In this document: piece by piece, positions 52,845 to 63,776 of the stretch
Position numbering within the stretch: position 1 is the first letter of the stretch
How the letters are laid out: each line of letters starts with the position of its first letter
DNA from: Haemaphysalis longicornis
Lineage: Eukaryota; Arthropoda; Arachnida; Ixodida; Ixodidae
Assembly (NCBI GenBank): GCA_013339765.2
Contig: CM023449.1
Coordinates: forward strand, 34,609,702-34,673,701
Direction: 5' to 3'
Length of the DNA: 64,000 nucleotides
Program-made: the position numbers and the translations under genes
Notes under the pieces: model-generated
Databases searched by the model: none
The model's input: the letters and a program-made list of their open reading frames with translations, nothing else
Told to the model about the DNA's origin: nothing

Positions 52845-53282
52845 ATTTTTTCTACCTTCATTGCTCCGACAAATTGCCGAATGCCAAGCAGCGTTCACAG
52901 TAGAAGTTTCACTGTTGCAAACTTTTTAAAAAATTTGTCACAGCAATGAGAATAGAGCTTTTTTTTCACACAAGTGGCGCCGAATCTGAGAATTCGCAGG
53001 CGAAATTCGCGCCATGTAGAACCGACTTAATGCGTTCAATGCGCGGGACTCTTAAGAATACGCGTCCTCAGCACATGGCTAACCGGCAACCAGCAATCGT
53101 TTACCTCGCAGACGGCCCGTATTTTCAACAACAAAAGCGCCACATGCCTAAAAAGGCAACTTTGCGTGCTTCAAAAGAAATGAATCGAGAGAGAGTGATT
53201 CCCCCTCCCTGATAACATCTCCGTCAGTTGATTGCTGCGTGCATGGGTGGCTTTTCAGATGACAGAATTTGCGCTTGGCCGG
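52845..53282. other. Block E2 segment, no assigned gene
   Basis: A plus frame from ATG at 52946 to 53212 (88 codons, basic, ending RERVIPPP) is also open at 27943-28209. The two are almost identical, so this carries no evolutionary weight. No motif is recognised. Confidence 0.3.
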
Positions 53283-53462
53283 TCACGCCACATGCAATAT
53301 GCAGGCCGTTTCCTTGAGCATGCTCTCCGACAGGGCAAGCACCTTGTATGGACCCATCTTGTCCTTCTTGGGGGCTTCGACAGGGCCCTCAGACTTCTCA
53401 GCCTTTGACTTCGAGGACTCGACCGAATCCTTGTCGAGCGAGGGTGACGCCGTGCCAGAACT
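53283..53462 (-). CDS. Gene-exon fragment, Ser/Lys-rich C-terminus (intact copy)
   Basis: A 60-codon terminal exon follows a CAG acceptor-like border whose upstream codon is a stop. It encodes SSGTASPSLDKDSVESSKSK, AEKSEGPVEAPKKDKMGPYK and VLALSESMLKETACILHVA, then TGA. The E1 copy has a one-base deletion. The sequence looks like the disordered tail of a eukaryotic nuclear or scaffold protein. Neighbouring exons are not visible in the window, so it is probably a stranded exon carried along by the duplication. Confidence 0.4.
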   Translation of the reverse strand, partial: SSGTASPSLDKDSVESSKSKAEKSEGPVEAPKKDKMGPYKVLALSESMLKETACILHVA

Positions 53463-53718
53463 CTGTTATGGCCTTGCGTCGACGAGCCCCGGTTCAAAGG
53501 CCCAACTACTCTGCAAAGCCCGATGCAAGCACCAAAGAAAGCCAAGCAGCGTGGTTAAAAAAGTAGGCCTAGCAATGAAGGGAACGAAAAAACGACTTCC
53601 ACGAGTGAGCGCAGGCATAGGCCATTGGTCACAAGGGGTCACGTGACCAAATTCCCACTCTAAACATAAGAACCGTTTATTGTGACGGCAGCCGGCAAAG
53701 TAATAGCCGTGTCCAAAC

Positions 53719-54990
53719 GTGCCTATTGAGGTGCACTTACGCCAAGTGCACTCGGGCTCCCCGAATGACACTTTGGCTGCGCGCTGCTAAACGGCGAAAC
53801 AAAGTGTCCTTGGCCATGATGTCAGTGACGATAAAAGCGTAAATATTCCACAAAAATGATTTGAAATTCCCTTTATTTAAGACGTGGAGCAATAATGTAA
53901 GCATTACGTTGTGTTTGCATTGTTCAAAATTACAATCGGCGCCTCGCACAAGTTCCACACACAAAAAAAATTACGCCCCACCGTCCCTCACGGGACCCCC
54001 TGGTGTGATGCGACGCTGAGGGGGGGTTCAAGCGCAAGCGGAGAGCAACCGTTCGACCGAAAGGCCGCCGGAGAGCGGCACACGGTTATATGCGCAGCGC
54101 GCCCGAAGGAGAGGAGACCGCGGAGAGAGAGAGAGTACTGCACATGCGCAGCACCGCGCGCAGCGCCGCCCACCGGCGGAGTGAGACCGCGCTGGGCCGC
54201 ACACCCGCAGATGTTGAGAGAGAGTGTTCGCTCTCACCTGGACACGCGCCGGCGCCCAGTGCGTCTGCCGCGGCTATGACGCAACCACAATCCAACACAA
54301 TCCACTTCAATCCAAGCCAAGCCAATCCAATCGAATCCAATCCAATGCCCCTCGCGAGAGTGCGGACGCCATCGACGACGGCACGCACGCAGGAAGGAAA
54401 GGGCCGCCGACAAGAGATGCTCTCAGCGTCGCATCTAAAAAAACGGAGTCGAGACAACAACCGAACACCGGCGCTGATAGCATCACTGTTATTCACTGCG
54501 GAGCGAATCGCAGGATAATTATAATTTAGGGGGAATTATCTGAAAGCGTGGAATATAACAGAGAAAGTTGGAACGGCAACACAACCACCGGGCCACAAGA
54601 AGTCACGTACGAAAACGGCGGAGGAGAACGGCTGCCATGGAGCAAAACCCTGCAGGCGGCGCTGGACACGTCGTTGAGAGCGGACGCTATTTTCTTGTTT
54701 TTCGTCGCTACTTCTCTTTTGTAAAAATAATTGAACAGCATATCAATAATTAACTTGTAACATTACTTATTGTCATCTAAACGCTCGCTGTTTTATGTCA
54801 CTTTTCCCGATTTTTGACCCCTGCGGCCGAGACAACTCACTCAGCGAGCCGGCCCGGGTAAAGTGTGTTTCGGGAACACACTCAGCTTAAAGTGCGTTCG
54901 GTGGTAAGTGTCACTCGGGTTTGCCGTTTAGCTGCGCCTGAATGGCATTTTAGCCGTGTGCACTCAGTGGAAGTGCACTTAAATAGGCAC
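53719..54990. mobile_element. TIR element, copy in block E2
   Basis: Ends GTGCCTATTGAGGTGCACTT and, inverted, GTGCCTATTTAAGTGCACTT. Contains the nested GATGCGACGC element. Partner of 28716-29965. Confidence 0.7.
53966..54445 (-). mobile_element. GATGCGACGC element nested in the E2 TIR element
   Basis: As 28958-29421, with a CCCACCGGCGGAGTGAGACC variant in the middle. Confidence 0.65.
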
Positions 54991-55167
54991 CTTTGACAGG
55001 GGTATAAGCTGCGCGGAGTCTTACCTGCACTCCGCCACCACTGGCTCATCGCAATCACGTGACCACCGGCTGCGGGAATTCTTCCGGCAGTCGGCATTTT
55101 ACTACCTCCCGGGAAGATGCACTTTTCTCGTGCATGATTTATTCGCATGTGTATTTTAACCAAACAT

Positions 55168-55265
55168 CTAACCTAACCCAACCTAACCTAACCCAACCTA
55201 AACTAACCTAACCCAACCCAACCCAACCAGTAAAGGCAGGTCCCATTCCAACCCAACCTAACCCA
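55168..55265 (-). repeat. Interstitial telomere-like (TTAGG)n, E2
   Basis: About 100 bases of CCTAA/CCCAA words, shorter than the E1 copy. Confidence 0.6.
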
Positions 55266-55396
55266 CACAAAGAATAACGAAGGTTAAATAAATAAATAAT
55301 AACGAAGGAATTCTGCAACAGAACCGAGTTTCTCAATATACACAGTGAATCAGTCCAAGAAAATCACAAGAAACAAACAAAAAAAAACTAAACTTA

Positions 55397-55475
55397 GCAG
55401 AAGTGCGCTCAAACGTGCGACTTCGCGATTAGAAACCCGAGGCGCAACCACTGGGCCACGGTAACAATAGCCGAT
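55397..55475 (-). pseudogene. tRNA-like pseudogene or SINE head, E2
   Basis: A-box TGGCCCAGTGG and B-box-like CGTTTGAGC with tRNA spacing. Differs from the E1 copy in the anticodon-arm region (CCTCGGG against CCTCATG). Confidence 0.45.
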
Positions 55476-56185
55476 TTCACGCCTTGAAGAGGCGGACATA
55501 CCCGTCACAATGAAGTAAGCCTGAACAGTCAATCAGAACACAGTGCCGGCAAAATACCCCTACCGCCAAATGAGCCGGCTGCCGGCAATGTATCCACTTC
55601 CAAATAAGTACTGGTCACGTGTCAGCCTCGACCCTAAACAGTGAGAGAGCCCATTTGCCGACACAGCTTGCCCTCGACTACGAAAACAATGGGGCAGGAC
55701 GTGGTCGCATTACGGAGAGTCACCTGCAGAACATTTCAGCCAGGACCCCCACACAGATGCCGTTCCCTTGAAAAAGCAGTCAGCTAGTACACACACCTAA
55801 GCTGCCTTAGAAAGAATGGTCAGCGCCTGTTCAGAACCATGGAACACGCGGTACCCCCTGCAGGGAAGTCGGGGTTCTTTCTCACTGGCAAAAATTGGCG
55901 GGTTTCACACAGGGGGCGCAATCGGCGTGAAAATTGCGAAGCTTTACACCCGTGCTTGTACAACAAGTGTTCTATGTTTTTTAGGCCGGACGCATATTTC
56001 TTCGTAAACAAACGTCGTAACAAGGGTCGCAATCGTGTGGTTTACCTCGACCGTCGCGTTTCCGTGTTGGCCGGCACGCGATACTTAAGTGCCGCTAGCG
56101 TAATGGGGCAGCGAAAACGTGCTGCTTCGCGGGCATGGTACGCGGAGTCCAGGTTACTGGTTGGTTCGAGATAAAACACCAACGC

Positions 56186-56438
56186 GAGAGGTGGCTCAGT
56201 GGCTAAGGTTGCTGCGCTGCTGAGCACGAGGACGAGGTTCGATTCACGGTCCGCGGTGGCTGCTTTCTGATGCAGGCGAAAAGCGACAAACGAAATGTGT
56301 GTCGATATTTCGGTGCGCGTAGAAATCCGCAGGTGGTCGAACGAATCCGGTGTCCGGTGGCCCCAATAGCTACGGCGCGCCTGATAGCCCAGGTTGTCGC
56401 TCAGCGCGTTAACACCCTCAATCAATCAATCAAGCAAC

Positions 56439-56475
<37 letters not shown>

Positions 56476-56522
56476 GTCAATAAATCAAGTCAATCACTAT
56501 CAATCAATCAAATCAATCAAAT
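56186..56522 (+). mobile_element. Ruka-like SINE with long (AATC)n tail, E2
   Basis: Head, boxes and body as at 31155. The tail is longer (about 56415-56522) with nested irregular words. Confidence 0.75.
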
Positions 56523-56724
56523 CAAAACCCAGCGGCACGCCCTACCAGAAAGCAGCACTAGAGCAGCCCCCGCAAAAAACCGGGAGGAGAGGTAAAGAAG
56601 CTTCGCTTTAAAAGTATGCTCCAGGCACAGAGCGGCCGCCAGTCCCACCCGCTATTGCCAGCGACTTCCGCGCCGCCAAGACCGAGAAGGTAGTCAGAGG
56701 GCAGCTTATTATCCGGCCAGATTT

Positions 56725-56810
56725 CCTTAGGCTGTGTCTAGAGTGACGTCCGACGGTATACAAGCACTCTACTAAAGCGACGTCCACCAGCGTATCAATG
56801 AAAAAATGCC
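56725..56810 (-). repeat. S-family fragment, inverted
   Basis: On minus it reads GGTGGACGTCG, GAGTGCTTGTATACCGTCGG and ACTCTAGACACAGCCT, the same series as 367-475. Confidence 0.55.
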
Positions 56811-56844
56811 GCGCCTGACTCTTTTATACCAGGGGGGTCTAGCA

Positions 56845-58215
56845 AATTGCCTAATTCAATTTCCCTGACTTTTCCATGTTTTCAATGACCATTTCAAACG
56901 AAATTCCCTGACCTATACAACAGGCGCCATTCTGTGTAACTGGTCGTGAAGCATATAAAAAGCATATGCAAAACACATTAACTTGAGTTTGTTCAGTTTG
57001 AGGTTTGATTGCCTTCTGTTACGGCTTCGGAGAGTTTATTTCATCTTGCGGGATAGAAGCTTCAAGTTCCGCTTCAGCGAGCACCTTTTGCTTTTTTTTT
57101 ATTGTCCTGGCTCGACATGCAACGTGAACCGCATGGTGCGTTTTTGCACGCGATTCGCGCGCGCGGCAGCTTCTGCCTCGCTCAGAAAATGACGCGCGTC
57201 GCGCGAGGCAGTGGGAGAAGCCTGTCGACTTGCGCCAATGGAGACCCGCACGCCTCATGGCGGCAGTTTCGAAGCTCTCGAGATGTTTAGGCTTACCACC
57301 CCGGCAGGTATTGCATGGGCGCTTTCACTAGCGGCGCGGATAATGTTTTATATACCGTTTTCGCCCACATTATAAGCTCCTTTACCTCACAAGCAACTTC
57401 GTGCGTGCCTTGTGTGGCATTTTAGAGAGCGTTTAGAAGCGGTCGCTCAAGCTCCCCTCACCAGTTTGCGGTCGAAGCCGCCGCCATGTTTCCGTTGCCG
57501 GCAAGCACCCCGCGCAGCGTGCAGGCGGTTCCGCGGCAGCGTCAGAGCGTCTGTGACGTGCGCGGCGCATTTTCGCGAGCAGAAAACGCCCCACGCTCCT
57601 AATGTCTTAAGAAAGAAGTTCTTTCAAGATTAGCTCCAAAAAAGCGCTGACTTAAAATTCGCTGAAAAAAAAAGCGCGTTGTGCGTGCGATTTGGGCACC
57701 ACCTACATCGACCCTCAGCGCAAGTGCAACCAGCAACCTAAGCCAGCTGCGGGCTGCGGGAGCCGCACGGCGAGTTTCTGCACGCGATTCGTGCGCGGTA
57801 TTTTCACGGCCGCGTCGACGATTTCGTGCCTGCGGTGGCTCCTTTCCTGCACAAGCAGGTGCGTTTGTGCCTTGAGTAGCATTTCAAAGAGCGGTTAGAA
57901 GCGGTCGTTGGAGCTACCGGCCGCGGCGGTAGCTCCAACGGCGTCAGCGGTTGCGTCAGCGCGCCCCGTGCACGGCGCGTTTTTGCTTGCAGAAAAGCCA
58001 GAAAACGCTTCATGCGTTTCACGCTTTCGTCGCGCGCGAACGTGTTGTGTTCGGTAACTTATTGGGGGCCCCCAACACTGAAACTGTGGGCAGACCCCGA
58101 AGTGGTTTTCCCTGACTGGTACTACTTGATTGAAAAAGTCCCTGACAATTTCCTTACTTTTCCCGGTGGCGCGAAATTCCCTGACTTTTCCCGGTTTTCC
58201 CGGTCGCTAGACACA
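56845..58215. mobile_element. TTCCCTGACTTTTCC-bordered repeat with tandem internal units
   Basis: The left part has GTCTAGCAAATTGCC and TTTCCCTGACTTTTCC. The right part has AAATTCCCTGACTTTTCCCG, ending near CGCTAGACAC, so GTCTAG words face each other at the ends. The middle holds two related GC-rich units (about 57095-57600 and 57710-58020) sharing GCACGCGATTCG, TTAGAAGCGGTCG and GCAGAAAACGC. A perfect 14 base-pair hairpin (57906-57919 with 57927-57940) lies in the second. No protein is recognised. Confidence 0.45.
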
Positions 58216-59450
58216 TTACCTGATGATCTAAACCTAACGAGCAGAAAATAGAATTTCTACAACGAAATTAAGCCATCAAAATTATAACTAAAATTTAAGA
58301 CGCAAAAAATTAGGGCGGCAAGTGCCGAGCTCCAACCGCAGCCCTTGGTATCAGGGAGCTAGGACGCGCGTCCTCAGCCCAGTGTTAAAATTTCGAATGT
58401 CGTCGGACGGCAGTGTAGCTGTGGCTGTAGCGCTGAGCTGAAGTGCCGTCGGACGGCAACCTAGACACTGCGATTTCCTTAACCCCATGGGGTGACCCTC
58501 CATGACGTGTCCTCCGCTGCTGCCGCAAGAGGGGCAAGGCCGAGAAACGCAGTAGAAAAGTACATGAAATGCCTGAATAGAGCTGTTCCTGGCCAAGCTA
58601 TCGAAACGGACACCAGGCAGCTAGAGGGCTCTAAAGCTAGGCAGGCCGTGAGGTACTGTCCCGCTTGGAAGGGCGGACCGCGGATGGCGGGGGCGGAGGC
58701 GACGGTCAAGTTACCCCGGAGCTAGGCTCGCACCTGGTGAAACCAGGACCGGCCGCACCGCCGCGACGGGCGCCAGTAGAGAAAGCTCACTTACTGCTGG
58801 AGGGTTTCGGACTGCAGGGTTCCGGGATTAACGACCTCCGAGCAGCTGCGAGCCTAAAGGGGAGCACCGGCCGATAGCGCGCGGGCCCGCCCTCTGCTTG
58901 TCTTTGCGCGGTGGTGGTGGTGGTGGTGGTGGTAGTGGTGGCCCGAAAAATGGCGCATACCCACTTAGGGGGATTGGCCAAGAAGAGTTATGTTCTCATT
59001 ACAATCAATCAAGCGAGGCAAAATAATCGAGCAGAAGAAAGAATTTGGTCTAGGTTAATGAGAGAGAGAGAGAAAACACGAGAAAAAAAACCATAGAGAG
59101 AAGAATAGGAAAACTATAGTAAAAGTCAGCCTAATCGGTATGTTTTTAACACTGCAGACGAGCTGTCTCCGAATGAAGGAGTGGATGGCGTTTGCACACG
59201 TCCCTATGGCATCGGCCCAGCTAGTCCCCCCCAAACGACAAAAGCACGGTACAGTTAAAGGCAGTCCAAGACGTAGGAGGGGAATCTCCAGCAGCCTTCT
59301 CCGATGGTTAGAAATCGGCGGCAAAAAAGAAAGAAATGCTCTTTGGATTCCTTTTCTTGGCAAAAGTGGACAAGGGGGAGGTTATCAGATTTGTCCTATA
59401 TCAATACGGATTAAGTGGCGGCACACCACAAGGAAAGGAAGTCAGCCTTT
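58216..59450. other. No assigned gene; old repeat traces
   Basis: 58390-58470 has two GTCGGACGGCA words of S-family type. 58905-58935 is a (GGT)n microsatellite, and the DNA after it (58925-59010) matches 5430-5530 inverted. A plus frame around 58492-58725 and another at 59140-59460 are open but lack motifs. The right border with the R cassette is abrupt at about 59450. Confidence 0.4.
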
Positions 59451-60855
59451 ACTTCGCTAATTGTTTTTTTTTTGTACATGCCAGGTGTTTCAAACTTGGT
59501 CTATTTTCGCTATTCTTTATTCGTACCTTTAAACGCTCTTTTGGCGATTCTTTCGGTTATTCTTCGGGTCTGGGGGAGATGTGTAAGTATTATTTTATTT
59601 TATTTCTATCTATTTTATTTCTATTGTATTTTTAATTTTAAATTTTTGCTTCTATTATTTTATATTTAAATTCTGTCCGACCGATTATCTACACTTACGC
59701 TATTATAACGAATAATGGTTACTTCCGCGAAATCTGAATTTTTGTAGTAATGCAGGCAGTTACATGGTTAGTCATTGTAGCTGTTTTTATTCCTATTTTG
59801 AACGTATTTTTTGCGGACTTTTTTTCACTTATTCTTCGGTTTTGGGGTAGATGTGTAAGATGCATGTTTTCCTAAATTTTGTCAGATCATTCTTTGAACA
59901 TTTTGACTACCTAGAGGCAATCTAGTATAGTCCCTCAGAAACTTTGTCTCTCTGTTTTTTTTTTTTTTTTTTTTTTCAAATTCTGTCCGACAAATTACCT
60001 CCGTTTACGCTATTGAGTTTTTCGTGGCCGCCCACTTACCGGTGTAGTGCTGGCCGGGTTCACTGATAAGTATTACCAGCACCAGGAGGAGGACAAAAAG
60101 GATGAGGAGGAGGACAGCAAGATGGAGGAAAAGCGACAGGAGGACGACCGATCGGTCTTGGACGACGGTCCTTCGGGGCGGATTTCTATGGTTACAGAAA
60201 AAAGAAAGACGAGAAAGACGTGAGTTCGACTGTCTACAAGCCGCCGACAAATTAGCGTTATCGTCCCAATTACGCTCTTACGCGCTACAAATGCAGCGCT
60301 CCTGCGTTACTTCGCGGTAGGTCAATACTAAGAGTTCTGAAAAATTGCAGACAGCAACAAGCTATGCGCATGCGCTGTCCGCACTACGTTGTGAAATAAT
60401 TCAGGAAACCAGGCAAGTTGCGGCCCCTACATCAGCATCCCTTTGCCGGTGCTATTGATGCGTACAAAGCAGAAAACTGGACGGCGGGATAAGATGTCGG
60501 CTCCGTGAGAACAGTACTGGGCCTTTGTTGTTTACCTCTTCCAACCCAATCATTCACCTGCATCTCCTATACCCCAACCCCAACAACGAAGAGGAAAGCG
60601 TCAGTAGTGTCCTTTTCGCGTTCAGATTCGACTGTCCTGCACTATCGGCGGTAGTCAGACACAAACGCGCTTTCGTTACAATGTCTAGAACGCTCAGCGC
60701 TACAGCTATGGCTACAGTGCCGACCGACTCAAATTTCTAAGACTCGGCTGCCTAGAGCCACGGCGTCTGCTGCTGTGTTGTTGCAGAGGTTCCGCCTCAG
60801 CCTCCTGTTCTCACAGGTGGTGATTGCAGTCCGGCTGTTTACACTCGTAGTTTTT
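59451..60855 (-). other. R cassette, type I core, partial block A4
   Basis: Starts within the terminal-exon side (the SINE fragment is missing) and contains donor GTAAGT 60034-60039, core 60040-60185, NRF1-like site 60365-60375. The terminal exon at about 59520-59569 keeps its AG but has a frameshift (AAGAATCGCC). Confidence 0.5.
60040..60185 (-). CDS. R cassette type I core: best-preserved hydrophobic exon
   Basis: The frame encodes RRTVVQDRSVVLLSLFLHLA, VLLLILFVLLLVLVILISEP and GQHYT and ends in phase 1 at GTAAGT, which is the phase required by the basic terminal exon. Compared with 11153-11299 there is no indel through 30 helix codons, and almost all replacements are hydrophobic for hydrophobic. 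A start codon is not present inside the exon; the position equivalent to the ATG in the other type I cores reads GAA. If real, the protein would be a single-pass membrane peptide with a basic tail. Function is unknown and no family is recognised. Confidence 0.35.
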
Positions 60856-61157
60856 GTAGCGTGAGCTACACTGGTCGAGACAGCAGTTTCGCGTGGCTCC
60901 TGGAGAGCCGTACTGCGCACGCGCGAGGAACAGTGCCGTCTGCGGGCGCACAGCCAGCGCGCCGGAGCTACCGCCGCCGCGATTAGATTGGATTGCATTG
61001 GATTGGAGTGGATTGGACCGGAAATTGTTTTAGCGGCAGTAAGCATGATAATCAAGCTACTCCTAGAGAACCAGCAAACCTAAGAATAACCAGCTGAACG
61101 CTTAACCAGCTCACGCTATACGTATATCCTGCCATAGTCGAGCTAAGCCACTGCTAT
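60856..61157 (-). mobile_element. SINE-1, block A4
   Basis: Complete minus copy. It shares the CTTAACCAG variant with the copy at 51034. Confidence 0.7.
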
Positions 61158-61169
61158 TTTTTTTACATT

Positions 61170-61777
61170 TTGATGGCTTAGGTTAGTGTTCGGTGCTTTA
61201 AATGATTGTTTCTGATCGTCATGTTGTATTAGGTTTGTTTACGTTACGTTTCGCTAAAGGGGGCGAAGTAGCGCCAGATGCAGCCTTCTTTCATCCAAAA
61301 GCGCAAATGAACTTCGCTTTAGCCATGTGCTTATAGGGCCGTCAGGTGGCGCTTTAGACACAGCCTTTTCGTTAACGGAGTGGCGCGTGTTATGTAAGGG
61401 ACGTTCGAGTGCGGTGCAAGCAGGATGCAGCAGAAGCTTCAACGGCAAACAAAAGTTGAAACTGCCGGATGTTTGTAAAGACACTACCTCTGCGAACGAT
61501 CATTTGCTACACGAAACTCAAGGTACACTACCAGACAAATAGATACCGCGCCAGACTCATTCTGGCAATTCACAAACCACCTCCCAAAAGTCATTGTCAC
61601 TCGGGCACACCTTGCACCTTAGTTGCTCCCTTCCGGCGAAAATCTAGAGCCAGCGGGTTCTAGAAAAAGGCTGAGCGCAACAGAGAGCAAGTCTAACACT
61701 AAAATAGAACACGCAAAGCATTTGTCAAAGACGGCGCCGATCAAAGGCGAACACAACACAAACGTTTCGATGGTGTC
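61170..61777 (+). repeat. S and U segments, block A4 (interrupted)
   Basis: Matches 12150-12757 and breaks off after GTGTCGGGGCA, resuming at 63563 with GCATGCACCCGATGCGTTCC. The small minus frame of U continues here into the inserted sequence (to 62041, 140 codons). Confidence 0.6.
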
Positions 61778-63562
61778 GGGGCAATCCGCCTTTTTCAAGA
61801 CGCCACTGCGCATGCGTGAAGCCCTAGCGGTGAACGCGAGAAACTGTTTGGAGGGCCACTGCACCATCCGTCTGGAACGTCCACCGATACTCGGCTGCGG
61901 CCCATGCATCGTCGGCAACGTGAACTGCAAATATCTAGCCACTTTTGTGTCGTTTGAATGCAATGCCGCTTTCGTGTGCTGCGTACAAGTGCACCTCTCG
62001 GGCCAAGGGTGACTAGAAGAAGCGTTTTTTTCGCTTCCCATCAGCTACGCGCGACAGGCAACGCCGAGAAGCCTGGATTAGGGCTGTGAGACGCCAGTCT
62101 GAAAATGGGAAGCGGAAGTAACCGCAGTTAAGTTTAACCGTGGTTACGAAACTTTAACCGCGGTTATCACAAACTGCGGTTTTGTCTGTTACACACGAAA
62201 TTCCTGTTATCTCTAAGCGAAATTCCGATTGTGGTGACCGCGGTCCCTTGGTTGTGAGCGTAACAAAAATAAATTACCACACTTTTAACTTAACGAGGAA
62301 AAAACAAAAGAGAAACAGTGTTGACAAAACGAAATATCGTTAAAGCAGTCGATTCAGACCCAAACGCACCGCACTCGCGCGCGGCGAGGAGAGGGGCTTC
62401 CCCAACTGCTCGCAACCGGCTTGGTTTGCTCAGGTCTGCTCGGTGTTGGGAACTTTAGGCTTAGCATCGCGGTGGATATTTGACCGCCGCTATCTCAACA
62501 ACTGCGAATTACAGTCCATAGCACAATTTTTCACCGCGCTAACATCGACTTTCTCGCATGTGGAAGTTCTTTTCCGCGATCAGATTGATTTCGAAGAGCG
62601 GCGATAAGCTGTTGCTGCCGTCGTCTGGGCCGGTTCGAGCCGCTTTCAGTTCCGTGCGGGCAGGCGCGCCGGTGTGTTCACACGCACGGCCGACGTGCGC
62701 GCCGATCGTTTCCGAGGGCTGAAACGCTTCATGATTGCCTGGTTTATCCATTTTTATGGCGGACGACGTGCGGAATTTGCAAATTTAGCACGGCTTTTGT
62801 CGTAGTTGATCGGGTGGATCGGGAAACGAGCCGCTGCTGACGGGCAGTCGCGCTGCTTGCGAGAGCAACGCAAAGAACGCAAGCGCCTCTTGGGGGCAGC
62901 GTTGGGGCGCTCGCTATTTGGGAACCTTCGTCTCCTCCGAACGCCAGGTGATTTTTTTTTTTTTTTTTTGCCTACGATGATGCGCCGCCACTTGCGTCCG
63001 AACTGACTTGCGCGATTTTGGGCACTGCGGCTGCGGGAACTGCGGTTAGCGTGACTGAACTGAGGTGGCCAAGCTGTTTGCGTTAACCATGGTTAGCGGG
63101 GTAACCGCAGTTTCGCCTGCCATGTAACGCAGCAAACTGCGGTTTTGCCAAACCGCGGTTCGCTTAACCGTGGTTAACTGCGCCCGTGTAACTAGGGTAT
63201 TATGGGTAGTCGACCGGGCCAAGTCCGTCCAGCCGTTGGTCACGGCAAGAAAGCCTCCCGGAATGAATTGTTCCCCGGGCGATTGCGTACTGATGCAGTT
63301 GCAGTCGTCAGGGGAAGTATAAGTTTAAAAAAAAAGCGACTAGGTGAGACGGAAAGCTACCTTCTCTTCGAGCGTCGAAAAACAACGCGCTCACGCCGAA
63401 GGCAACAACCACGACGCACCGTGCTAACCTTGACCTCCGATCTGCTTTCCGTCGCTACCTTAAGAGGGCGCCACACCGCAATGAAAAAGGGCAGCTATAT
63501 CAGTTTTCACCGTAAATGCAGCCCACGAAACACGTTGCCCATTTGTACTTTCTCGAGTTAAG
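61778..63562. mobile_element. 1.8 kb insertion bearing AACCGCGGTT palindrome clusters
   Basis: Absent from the three other U copies. Within it, 62120-62185 and 63045-63180 are dense in AACCGCGGTT, TTAACCGTGGTTA and AACCATGGTTA words. These two clusters face each other at the ends of an inner part of about 1.1 kb, suggesting irregular terminal inverted repeats. No transposase is recognised. A T run (62951-62970) and ordinary short frames are the only other features. Confidence 0.45.
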
Positions 63563-63775
63563 GCATGCACCCGATGCGTTCCCCATTTCTAAAATGCATT
63601 GACTGCGACGCCTGGGCACGTTTTTGGCGGGTGGTTGAATTCCGCGAAACGTGTCATTCTGTTCACAAACTAAAAAGCAACAAACGTCACCTCTTTCAGG
63701 AAATTATTCAAACGCACTGCGTTACCACGTTTGCGAGTCAACTAACAACGAGACAAAAATCTCGATCCATCCCAC
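63563..63775 (+). repeat. U segment remainder, block A4
   Basis: Corresponds to 12787-12996 and ends at ATCCATCCCAC, where block A1 goes on with ACTGGGACGG. Confidence 0.65.
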
Positions 63776-63776
63776 T

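Larger units (their letters stand above)
51340..56605 (+). repeat. Segmental duplication block E, copy 2
   Basis: Matches 26316-31500. Same order of S, type II R cassette, SINE-1, exon fragment, TIR element with nested element, telomere-like repeat, tRNA-like segment and Ruka SINE. Several genes or frames broken in E1 are intact here and vice versa. Confidence 0.85.
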
